From a bacterium (GTDB lineage Bacteria > Oederibacteriota > Muellerivitia > Muellerivitales > Muellerivitaceae): a stretch of DNA of 7,022 bases. The stretch covers positions 1-7,022 of the forward strand of contig JAICXI010000096.1 in assembly GCA_025980505.1 (NCBI GenBank). The letters run 5' to 3'. Position numbers and translations under genes: made by a program. The notes below the pieces were generated by a model. It was not told the DNA's origin, searched no databases, and saw only the letters and a program-made list of their open reading frames with translations. Below are positions 1-5,615 of this stretch, in pieces. The stretch's first letter is position 1. Each line of letters opens with the position of its first letter.

Positions 1-64
1 GAATAACCCCTAGGGTCCCACCCAAACCACGACGCCAGGGGCGAGGGTTGTTGGAAACTGACGC

Positions 65-285
65 CAAGTGCATCGTTCCGAAAAATAAAATAATTTGGGA
101 ACTATGTACTTGACGTAACAAACCCTCTCACTAAAGGGGAGAGGGTAGGGTGAGGGTGCCTTTGCCAACCTAAACCACCCTCATCCCGGCCTTCTCCCCT
201 CAAGGGAGAAGGTAAGAACATTCGAAACCCGGCTTTAACTGGGTTTGGTTCGTCAAGTGCATCGTTCCGAAAAATAAAAGAATTT
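65..285. repeat. Palindromic repeat cassette flanked by 32-bp direct repeats
   Basis: A 32-base sequence beginning CAAGTGCATCGTTCCG occurs at 65-96 and again at 254-285 with one mismatch (t91 versus g280). Between the copies lie several stem-loops: ACCCTCTC/GAGAGGGT (122-129 with 139-146), TGAGGGT/ACCCTCA (151-157 with 177-183), a 9-bp stem CCTTCTCCC/GGGAGAAGG with a five-base loop (190-198 with 204-212), and AAACCC/GGGTTT (225-230 with 241-246). No coding potential is apparent. The stem sequences resemble those at 6600-6712, so this looks like one copy of a dispersed intergenic repeat. Whether the flanking repeats are part of the element or arose by duplication cannot be decided from one copy. 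Confidence 0.8.
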
Positions 286-631
286 TAACATTGCCTTTGT
301 CCCCCAGCGCCCCTTTGAAATGGGAAAGTGGAAAGTCGGCATGTGCGGTGCGAAGCAGCGCCGGGGTAAAGCGGTCGTTTGGGGGGAGGGCCTAAAGCTT
401 TAGGCGCCTGCGGGCATTGACCTGGGAGACGGCGCACCCCCCTTGGGAACTGGAATGGATTTGCCCGTGCAAAAAGCCTTCCATTCAAATGGATGAGGCC
501 GCGTTTTAGCGGGGACCCTCCCGGCGCCATTCGCGGGTTCCGGCTCCTTCGTTGATCACGGCGGGTTGTTCCCGGTTGGATCGCGGGATAACGGTTTTAG
601 GTGCACTTTTCCTGTCACAAACAAGTTCCGT
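286..631. other. Gene-free intergenic stretch
   Basis: I find no convincing gene in this stretch. An open frame on the minus strand (285-530) has a composition expected of GC-rich shadow frames and resembles no family I know. The visible structures are a 16-bp perfect palindrome at 390-405 and an imperfect hairpin at 476-499 (GCCT..CCATT / AATGG..AGGC). The stretch ends in an AT-rich promoter-like region. Confidence 0.6.
390..405. promoter_or_regulatory. 16-bp perfect palindrome, possible protein-binding site
   Basis: GCCTAAAGCTTTAGGC reads the same on both strands over all 16 bases. It has no unpaired spacer, so a dimeric DNA-binding protein site is more natural than an RNA hairpin. It lies about 475 bp upstream of the ParB-like gene. 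Its function is unknown. It is not the canonical parS (TGTTTCACGTGAAACA), and its half-sites are in the opposite order to the KorB operator (TTTAGC-GCTAAA). Confidence 0.4.
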
Positions 632-662
632 TTGTTAATTGGCACAATAAAAGTCCTATAAA
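632..662 (+). promoter_or_regulatory. Possible sigma70-type promoter for the ParB-like gene
   Basis: TTGTTA (632-637) and TATAAA (657-662) match the -35 and -10 consensus at 4/6 and 5/6 positions. They are separated by 19 bp, which is longer than optimal. They lie in a markedly AT-rich patch (about 600-700) within a GC-rich region, as expected of a promoter. A 6-bp inverted repeat ACAAAC/GTTTGT (617-622 with 630-635) overlaps the -35 and could be an operator. The evidence is composition and motif only. Confidence 0.3.
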
Positions 663-878
663 AAAACAAAGCGGAATTATTTTCATTTTGTCCTTGCGTT
701 GGAGGTGATCCGATATTAACTTCTCGACAAACAAACCATTCGAAACGCGCGACGGGCGGTTTTGGTTCAAGGGACCCTTTCGTCCCCCCTTTCCCCCGCC
801 GGGGTCGCCCAGGCCTCCAACAAGGGAAGGTGGACGACCGCCGATAACCAAATGCTGAAGGCCATGGTGGAGGTGTTT

Positions 879-2267
879 ATGTCTTTCGGAGTCCGATGTT
901 TTTTATCCGTCCTGCCGCAGATGTTCCCCGGTGTTCACCCCATACCCCTGGAACGCATCCGTCCCAACCCGGGCAACCCGGGCCTGACGATCACCGACGA
1001 GATGGTGGAGGAACTGGCCGCCAACATCACCGAAGCCGGGCTGTTGAACCCGATCAAAATCATGCCCGACAGGGCCGACCCGCTTGCGCCGGGGGTGGAG
1101 CTTCACGAAGGAAATCCGCGGCTGAGGGCCAACGGGAAACCCCTGACGGCCGGGGATTTCAACTATATCAACTTGAGCGGGGAACTGCGTTACCGGGCCT
1201 TTCAAAAACTAAAAAGGGCGGCCATTCCCGCCCAAATCCTCAATCCCACGGCGGAAGAAGCGGTCCTCATCAACCGCTTGGACAATCGGGTTAGGGAGAG
1301 GGGGTGGTGGACCGATTATCAGGCCGTCGAGGCTTTGATCAAGGCCAACCCGGAACTGTCCCCAAGGCAGGTGGCGGCCAGGCTGGAATTGGATAAGGAA
1401 AAGGTCGACAGGGCCATCGGCCTCCTGCCCCTCCTCAACCTCGAGGCCAGGGCCCTCCTTGTCCGTCCTGCCGATTCCCCCCAGAAGAGCCTTTGGCCGA
1501 TATCGGAGATTGCGGCCGCCCACCTGGCGGCTTTGGGGGTGGAAACCGACGGCAAGCCGGGGGTTGGGGGGGAGGAACGGCGCCAACGGCGGCCCTTTGA
1601 AACGGTCCCGGCCGGGATCCAAAACTTGGTGCTGCAGGCCCTCCAGGTGGCCCTGGACCGCCGTTGGACCGTGTGCGGGGTCCTGGACCTTGTGGCTTGG
1701 TTTCTGGTGGGTAAAACGCCTGGAACCTTCCCTGCTTCGGGGGCGGGTGGGAAAGCTGGAAATGGGGAATGCGGAACGGGGAGGGCCTTATCGGCAACCG
1801 CCTCGACCCTCCGGAAACCGCAAGGTCCCGAGCCAAGCCGGAAGGCCGGGACGCCCGCCTGCCCCGTGGAAGGAGGAGCCCCGGCGAAGGGCCCCGGGAT
1901 AAAGGCGGCCGGATGGAACGAAGGTCCCTTGGATGCCGGCACTCAAGACGGTCTGTCCCTGGTTTGGGAGGAACTGACCCAACGGACTCCTTTTAGCCGT
2001 TCCAAGCGGGGTTGGATTTCCGTGGTCCGTCCTGTCCAATCCAAAATCAAAAGAGGCGAAAAGCTCCACTCCGTCGATTGCCTTGTCTTGGGTATCCACC
2101 AGACCCGACAGGTCATCCTATGGCTTTGGAGACGGGCCTTGAGGCCCGCCCTGAAATTGGCTCGAAAACCCCTGCGGCCCCTCCGGCGGACTTTGAAAGC
2201 CAAGCGGCGCTCTGGGATGAAGGACTGGACCCATGGTCAAAAACCGGATGGAGCACCGAAGGGCTGA
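879..2267 (+). CDS. ParB/KorB-like DNA-binding protein with long basic C-terminal tail
   Basis: From the start chosen here the protein has 462 residues. Residues 21-63 match the ParB N-terminal domain (IPLERIRPNPGNPG, then ELAANITEAGLLNPIKIMP). SGELRYRA (100-107) corresponds to the GERRxRA CTP/phosphate-binding box, with the first Arg replaced by Leu. DNRVRERG (about 135-142) corresponds to the ENxQRxxL motif. Residues 160-186 (LSPRQVAARLELDKEKVDRAIGLLPLL, quoted in part) are the HTH. Relative to typical ParB there is an insertion of about 20 residues between the two boxes. After about residue 281 the sequence becomes Gly/Pro/Ala-rich, then strongly basic (409-445). ATG 879 is chosen because GGAGGTG (869-875) precedes it. 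The frame is open back to a stop at 717, so TTG 762, ATG 852 or ATG 864 remain possible. No ParA is nearby, so a partition role is unproven; a transcriptional or nucleoid role is equally possible. Confidence 0.75.
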   Translation: MSFGVRCFLSVLPQMFPGVHPIPLERIRPNPGNPGLTITDEMVEELAANITEAGLLNPIKIMPDRADPLAPGVELHEGNPRLRANGKPLTAGDFNYINLSGELRYRAFQKLKRAAIPAQILNPTAEEAVLINRLDNRVRERGWWTDYQAVEALIKANPELSPRQVAARLELDKEKVDRAIGLLPLLNLEARALLVRPADSPQKSLWPISEIAAAHLAALGVETDGKPGVGGEERRQRRPFETVPAGIQNLVLQALQVALDRRWTVCGVLDLVAWFLVGKTPGTFPASGAGGKAGNGECGTGRALSATASTLRKPQGPEPSRKAGTPACPVEGGAPAKGPGIKAAGWNEGPLDAGTQDGLSLVWEELTQRTPFSRSKRGWISVVRPVQSKIKRGEKLHSVDCLVLGIHQTRQVILWLWRRALRPALKLARKPLRPLRRTLKAKRRSGMKDWTHGQKPDGAPKG

Positions 2268-2283
2268 AAAATAACTTTTCAAC

Positions 2284-2296
2284 GCCTTGTTAAGGC
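2284..2296 (+). terminator. Weak hairpin after the ParB-like gene
   Basis: GCCTT and AAGGC (2284-2288 with 2292-2296) form a 5-bp stem with a three-base loop, 17 bases after the stop codon. The following bases are TTCCCCTTG, not a proper T run, so intrinsic termination here is doubtful. Confidence 0.2.
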
Positions 2297-2332
2297 TTCC
2301 CCTTGTCTTCCTCGAAAAATCCAATTCAGGGC

Positions 2333-2361
2333 TTGAGTTGAGCCGCCGGGACCCGTAATTT
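2333..2361 (+). promoter_or_regulatory. Possible promoter of the AhpD-like gene
   Basis: TTGAGT (2333-2338) and TAATTT (2356-2361) are separated by 17 bp, the ideal sigma70 spacing, and lie 44 bases upstream of the start codon. The -10 matches the consensus at only three of six positions, so this is tentative. Confidence 0.25.
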
Positions 2362-2404
2362 CATCCGATGAAGACGGTTCGGGATACCGAAGGGGAGGGA
2401 GAAA

Positions 2405-2872
2405 ATGGAAAAACAAAGGTTAAACTACGTCAAAATTTCACCGGAAGGCTACCGGGCCATGCTGGGCCTGAGCGACTACGGCAAGCATTGCGGCCTGGAA
2501 TCCCCGCTGATGGAACTGGTGAAGATGCGCGCTTCCCAGATCAACGGTTGCGCCTTTTGCCTGGACATGCACAGCCAGGACGCCCGCGCCGCGGGTGAGA
2601 CCGAGCAGCGCATTTACCTGCTGGACGCCTGGGAAGAAGCCCCTTTTTACACCGACCGGGAGAGGGCCGCCCTGGCTTGGACCGAGGCGGTCACCCGGGT
2701 CTCGCAAACCCACGTGCCCGACGAAGTTTACGAGGAGGCCCGCAAGCATTTCAACGAGAAGGAATTGGTCGACCTGACCTTCGTGATAGTGGCCATTAAT
2801 TCATGGAACCGGCTTTCGATCGGCTTTCGGGTGCCGGCCGGCACCTACCGGCCGGCGGCCGCCCCGCGCTGA
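2405..2872 (+). CDS. AhpD-like carboxymuconolactone decarboxylase-family protein
   Basis: This 155-residue protein belongs to the CMD/AhpD superfamily of small all-helical thiol-disulfide proteins. The core motif is QINGCAFCLDMHSQDAR (46-61, with a final R), containing the CxxC pair Cys49/Cys52. Counting from the motif, Glu37, Cys49, Cys52 and His56 match the proton-relay and redox residues known from mycobacterial AhpD (Glu118, Cys130, Cys133, His137). The position of AhpD His132 is Phe51, as in many stand-alone relatives. The conserved tail motif INSWNRLSIGFRVPAGTY is at 131-148. ATG 2405 is preceded by GGGGAGGGAGAAA, a good ribosome-binding site. Length and motif fit the cytoplasmic peroxidase-related subfamily rather than true gamma-carboxymuconolactone decarboxylase. 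The physiological partner and substrate are unknown, as no AhpC or lipoyl system is visible nearby. Confidence 0.93.
   Translation: MEKQRLNYVKISPEGYRAMLGLSDYGKHCGLESPLMELVKMRASQINGCAFCLDMHSQDARAAGETEQRIYLLDAWEEAPFYTDRERAALAWTEAVTRVSQTHVPDEVYEEARKHFNEKELVDLTFVIVAINSWNRLSIGFRVPAGTYRPAAAPR
2830..2845. repeat. 16-bp GC-rich perfect palindrome within the AhpD-like gene
   Basis: GGTGCCGGCCGGCACC is fully self-complementary and lies in the last codons of the AhpD-like gene. A further GC-rich block (CCGGCCGGCGGCC) follows at 2848-2860. In mRNA this could fold into a very stable 3' structure, but it may simply reflect Ala/Gly/Pro codons in a GC-rich genome. Confidence 0.45.
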
Positions 2873-3119
2873 ACTCGGAAAGACCGTTGGACCCTAAAGG
2901 GCTCAAGGTAAAGTCATTGAGCCGCCGAAGTCCCGCAGGACTCTTGGCATTCAAGGTCCGACTCTTTGCAAGGCAACCCGCACCGGATCCCCTCTTTCCA
3001 TCGGTTCCCCGGCCTCCGACAAAGGATTTCGGCTTGTTTTCCCTTTATGGTATGGCGCGGCCGAGGATAGGGATTCCGTTGGTTGGAAGAAACTTCCCCA
3101 CCCCCGGCCCATCTTCCCA
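2873..3119. other. Gene-free intergenic stretch, first part
   Basis: Nothing recognisable is encoded between the AhpD-like stop and the repeat cluster. Long open frames crossing it on both strands (2803-3333 plus, 2914-3540 minus) are low-complexity Pro/Gly/Arg/Ser-rich and overlap real genes. The bases just after the stop, about 2887-2906 (TTGGACCCTAAAGGGCTCAA), can form an imperfect hairpin but lack a T tract. Confidence 0.5.
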
Positions 3120-3343
3120 AAGGCTCCCACGGGGAGATCCCCCTGTGTTCCCTCAAAACCAAGGCCAGGGGGGAGGGGCCCGCTTTCCCACCTTGGCCCA
3201 ACCCCCGCCCCTTGCGGGAGCCCTTCGAGAGCCCCAGGCCGGGAAGGCAGCCTGGGGTGAGGGCTTCGGCGGAACCCAGTCGAAGCCCGACCCTAGGGAG
3301 CCGAAGCCGGCGAGGGGTAGTGTCCCAAATTGAGCCACTACCC
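3120..3343. repeat. Palindromic repeat cluster, related to those at 97-253 and 6567-6743
   Basis: The region contains successive stem-loops: GGGGA/TCCCC (3131-3135 with 3138-3142), CCCCAGGC/GCCTGGGG (3232-3239 with 3250-3257), GGGCTTCG/CGAAGCCC (3261-3268 with 3281-3288), the competing stem GGCTTCGGC/GCCGAAGCC (3262-3270 with 3300-3308), and GGGTAGTG/CACTACCC (3315-3322 with 3336-3343). The 15-mer GGGAGCCCTTCGAGA at 3216-3230 recurs exactly at 6667-6681. The terminal motif at 3315-3333 matches the right end of the 6567-6743 element, inverted, at 16 of 19 positions. This supports a dispersed non-coding repeat family. Confidence 0.7.
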
Positions 3344-3420
3344 GGTTCAGTTTGGAAAGGACATGCGGGCGAAGTCGGGGGTAAAATCAAGGAGCCGCAG
3401 GTCGCGCCATCCCGTATTGA

Positions 3421-3428
3421 AAAAGGAG
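3421..3428 (+). promoter_or_regulatory. Strong ribosome-binding site deciding the TPR/barrel start
   Basis: AAAAGGAG lies five bases before ATG 3434. It fixes the start there even though the frame stays open upstream for about 350 more bases. The residues after 3434 also form a proper signal peptide, which the upstream extension would bury. Confidence 0.85.
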
Positions 3429-3433
3429 TTCCT

Positions 3434-4342
3434 ATGAAGCTATCCATGTGGAATCTTTTAAAATTGATTTTGGTACCGGTCTTTTTTGTTTCCGCGCAAG
3501 GCGCCTTCTCTGAAACCGCTTCCGGCTTGTCGGACGCCAACCAGGCCTATGGGGCGGGCCAGTATGCCAAGGCCGCCCAGCTTTACCGGGCGGTCCTCCA
3601 AAGTGATCCGCAAAACGCCAAGGCCTACCAGGGCCTAGGCAACAGCCAGTACGCCCAAGGGAACAAGAGCGAAGCCCTGGCCGCCTACGACAAGTCCCTT
3701 GCCTTGAACCCCGACAATCCCAAATTGGCCGGCTTTGTCCAAGGCATGAAGGCCCAAGGTGCCGCCGAACCGGCCGCGGCCGCCCAACCTGCCCGGATGT
3801 CCAACGCCAACCGGGGAAATCCATTTGATTGGAATGGCCCGGAATGGAACATCAGCTTGGGCCCGGCTTTTGGTTCGGGCGGTACGGGCATCGGCGTGGA
3901 CGACACTTATTATTTCGTGAACGGCGGCATGTTCGCCCTGGGAGTGGCGGGTAATGTTTATCTTTTCGGCCTGGATACCTCCAACATCACTTATTGCGGC
4001 GAAGCCTTGTTGCAGTTTTGGGTGGCTTTCGGTGACGGTCCCATCAAGCCCTATGTCCGGGGTGGGGGCGGTTTCAACGCCATTTACAGCACCAACGCTT
4101 TTTCCACCTCGGGGTCGGGCCAGTATATTTCCTTCGTGACGGATCCGGAGGTCATCGGCGGGGCGGGAGTGCTTTTTTCGCTGAACCGTTATTTCCGACT
4201 CTACCTGCAGGGCAAGGCCTCCGTTGTTTTCTTGAGCGGGGACACCACCACCATCGCCAACGGGGGGTTCACCCAGAACGTTTCGGGCGGCGGGACCTTG
4301 ACTTATTATCCCGTCGAGTTCGGCATGGCGATTTCACTTTAA
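3434..4342 (+). CDS. Exported TPR-repeat outer-membrane beta-barrel protein
   Basis: The product has 302 residues. Residues 1-26 are a signal peptide: basic start MKLS, hydrophobic core LLKLILVPVFFVS, likely cleavage after AFS26. Two tetratricopeptide repeats follow at about 29-62 (ANQAYGAGQYAKAAQLYRAV) and 63-96 (AYQGLGNSQYAQGNKSEALA, then AYDKSLALNPDN). An Ala/Pro/Gln linker (about 103-122) leads to a domain of alternating aromatic/hydrophobic strands rich in Gly and Tyr (136-302) ending YYPVEFGMAISL, typical of an 8-strand-type outer-membrane barrel. The predicted topology is periplasmic TPRs tethered to a barrel in the outer membrane. The TPRs would bind a protein or peptide partner that the sequence does not identify. 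The gene stands alone, 127 bp before the next gene. The overall architecture is clear, but the exact role is unknown. Confidence 0.85.
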   Translation: MKLSMWNLLKLILVPVFFVSAQGAFSETASGLSDANQAYGAGQYAKAAQLYRAVLQSDPQNAKAYQGLGNSQYAQGNKSEALAAYDKSLALNPDNPKLAGFVQGMKAQGAAEPAAAAQPARMSNANRGNPFDWNGPEWNISLGPAFGSGGTGIGVDDTYYFVNGGMFALGVAGNVYLFGLDTSNITYCGEALLQFWVAFGDGPIKPYVRGGGGFNAIYSTNAFSTSGSGQYISFVTDPEVIGGAGVLFSLNRYFRLYLQGKASVVFLSGDTTTIANGGFTQNVSGGGTLTYYPVEFGMAISL

Positions 4343-4403
4343 AAGGCGGAGTTGAACCAAGCCCCGGGTGGACGTTGTTTTCAGGGTGGAATGTTTGCCG
4401 AGA

Positions 4404-4426
4404 GAAATTCCCCTTTTTTGAATTTC
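4404..4426. promoter_or_regulatory. Inverted repeat upstream of the LacI-like gene, possible operator
   Basis: GAAATTC (4404-4410) and GAATTTC (4420-4426) are exact inverted copies separated by CCCTTTTTT. The site ends 43 bases before the start codon at 4470, a position suited to an operator or a promoter-overlapping site. On the plus strand the T run lies inside the loop, so a normal terminator for the preceding gene is not formed. Confidence 0.35.
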
Positions 4427-4469
4427 CGGCGGTTCGATTTTGCCCGCCCCCTCGTGGTAAAGTAGTCCC

Positions 4470-5405
4470 ATGCGACGACAATCCCCAGCCTGCCGTCGGA
4501 AGACCCCTTCCCGGGCCGAAAAGGCCCTGGGGTTCGTATCCTTCTGGCAATGCTCGCCCAATTTTTCCGAGACCTACTACCAACAAAACTTGACCGGTGT
4601 GATCGACGGCGTGACCCGGTCGGACTATCCGCTGCTCCTGAAAAATTTCCAGGAAATCCTCACCGCCCAGACCGCGGGATACCGCTTTTTGATCCAACAC
4701 CGCCTGGCCGGCGCCTTGGTCATGGCGCCCCGCATGCGCCGGGAGGACCTGGACATCCTCAAGGGGGTGGGGATCCCCCTGGTGCTCCTCTACCACCAGA
4801 CCCCGGGAAAGGATTTTTCCTGGGTGGACTTGAACAACCGTGAGGGCGGACGCATGGCCATGGAGCACCTGCTTTCCCTGGGTCACCGCAAGATCGGCTT
4901 CATCGGCGGCGAGCTGGAGCTTTCCAGCAACGCCCGGGACCGCTACGGGGCCTACCAGGAGGCCCTGAAGGCTGCGGGAATCGGCGAGGACCCCCGGTGG
5001 GTGAGGAACGGCATGTTCACACTGGACTACGGCAAGGAAATCGCCGAGGAACTGCTGTCCTTGCCGGTGAGTGACCGGCCCACGGCCCTGTTTTGCGCCA
5101 CCGACATGATCGCCTTTGGCGCGCTCCAGACCGCGCGAAAGAGGGGGGTGAAGGTGCCCGCGGAACTTTCCATCGTGGGTTTCGACAATTACGACCAGGC
5201 CGCCTACCACAGCCCGCCCTTGACCACCGTCCACCAACCTTTCTACGAGATGGGGCGGATCGCCATGGAACTGCTGGAATCCATCGTCCAGGACCCCAAG
5301 CGCGATTCCCAACAGGTCTTGATCGAGCCCGAACTGGTGGTACGGGCCTCCACGGCCGCACCTCCGCTGCCGCCTTCGGGTCCTAAGACGGCTTCCTTTA
5401 AATAA
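4470..5405 (+). CDS. LacI/GalR-type periplasmic-binding-like sensor domain, HTH absent
   Basis: The 311 residues match the effector-binding domain of LacI/GalR regulators almost end to end. The strand-helix start is EKALGFVSFWQ (17-27). The core motifs are NNREGGRMAMEHLLSLGHRK (122-141) followed by IGFIGG, RPTALFCATDMIAFGALQTA (203-222), VPAELSIVGFDNYD (229-242) and SPPLTTVHQPFYEMGRIAME (248-267), with the closing PELVVRAS (287-294). The usual 55-60-residue N-terminal HTH and hinge helix are missing. Only about 15 residues precede the domain, an in-frame stop lies at 4458-4460, and the 127-bp gap to the previous gene encodes no HTH in any frame. Without the HTH it cannot bind DNA like LacI. 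It may be a truncated regulator or a cytosolic sugar-binding or partner-binding protein. There is no signal peptide. The start has no good ribosome-binding site, so expression is uncertain. Confidence 0.85.
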   Translation: MRRQSPACRRKTPSRAEKALGFVSFWQCSPNFSETYYQQNLTGVIDGVTRSDYPLLLKNFQEILTAQTAGYRFLIQHRLAGALVMAPRMRREDLDILKGVGIPLVLLYHQTPGKDFSWVDLNNREGGRMAMEHLLSLGHRKIGFIGGELELSSNARDRYGAYQEALKAAGIGEDPRWVRNGMFTLDYGKEIAEELLSLPVSDRPTALFCATDMIAFGALQTARKRGVKVPAELSIVGFDNYDQAAYHSPPLTTVHQPFYEMGRIAMELLESIVQDPKRDSQQVLIEPELVVRASTAAPPLPPSGPKTASFK

Positions 5406-5413
5406 ACGGTCCT

Positions 5414-5434
5414 TGGTCAACTCCCGGCTGACCA
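5414..5434. promoter_or_regulatory. Short inverted repeat after the LacI-like gene
   Basis: TGGTCA (5414-5419) and TGACCA (5429-5434) are exact inverted copies with a nine-base spacer, eight bases after the stop codon. No T tract follows, so it could be a weak hairpin or a protein-binding site. Confidence 0.25.
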
Positions 5435-5553
5435 CCCGGCCCTGGGCGCGCAACGCGAGTCGAAGGGGCGGTCCGAGTCGCCCGTTGGATTCTGACTTTA
5501 AGCTATCCGCCAATCGCCCATGGCTTATCGCCTGCATCTGATTCGAGCAAGAA

Positions 5554-5590
5554 CCGGGTGGTTTCCACCCGGCTTTCCTCTTATGTTTTT
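5554..5590 (+). terminator. Hairpin in front of the Ada-like gene, likely intrinsic terminator
   Basis: CCGGGTGG (5554-5561), loop TTT and CCACCCGG (5565-5572) form a perfect 8-bp GC-rich stem with a three-base loop. It is followed by the T-rich run CTTTCCTCTTATGTTTTT. This fits Rho-independent termination of the LacI-like transcript, with an imperfect U tract. It ends 25 bases before the GTG at 5616, so it could alternatively act as an attenuator in the Ada-like leader. Its position argues against the upstream in-frame ATG at 5520 as the start of that gene. Confidence 0.6.
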
Positions 5591-5615
5591 CCTAGCTACC
5601 TTGATGAGGTGTTCC

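Noticed and set aside
65..285. CRISPR array
   Set aside because: There are only two repeat copies, 189 bp apart, with palindromic rather than spacer-like sequence between them, and no cas genes are visible.
285..530. Minus-strand open frame of 81 codons
   Set aside because: It is Pro/Arg/Gly-rich with no recognisable domain, has no good ribosome-binding site, and runs through the palindrome at 390-405.
615..686. Minus-strand 23-residue peptide MKIIPLCFFIGLLLCQLTNG plus three residues, with AAGGA before its ATG
   Set aside because: It looks like a small signal or lysis-type peptide, but it lies in the AT-rich promoter patch where hydrophobic codons arise by chance, and it has no cleavage or lipobox consensus.
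701..711. GGATCACCTCC on the minus strand resembling the 16S rRNA 3' end
   Set aside because: The conserved bases before it in rRNA are missing; it is simply the complement of a Shine-Dalgarno sequence.
2338..2927. Direct repeat TTGAGCCGCCG at 2338-2348 and 2917-2927 flanking the AhpD-like gene
   Set aside because: An 11-base match is expected several times by chance in 7 kb of GC-rich DNA.
3083..3433. N-terminal extension of the TPR/barrel frame upstream of ATG 3434
   Set aside because: It would bury the signal peptide, runs through palindromic repeats, and the strong ribosome-binding site lies at 3421-3428.
2914..3540. Minus-strand open frame of 208 codons
   Set aside because: It is low complexity, spans the repeat cluster and overlaps the start of the well-supported TPR/barrel gene.
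5520..5615. Longer Ada-like start at ATG 5520
   Set aside because: It would place a terminator-like hairpin inside the gene and adds 32 residues absent from the family, whereas GTG 5616 has a clear ribosome-binding site.
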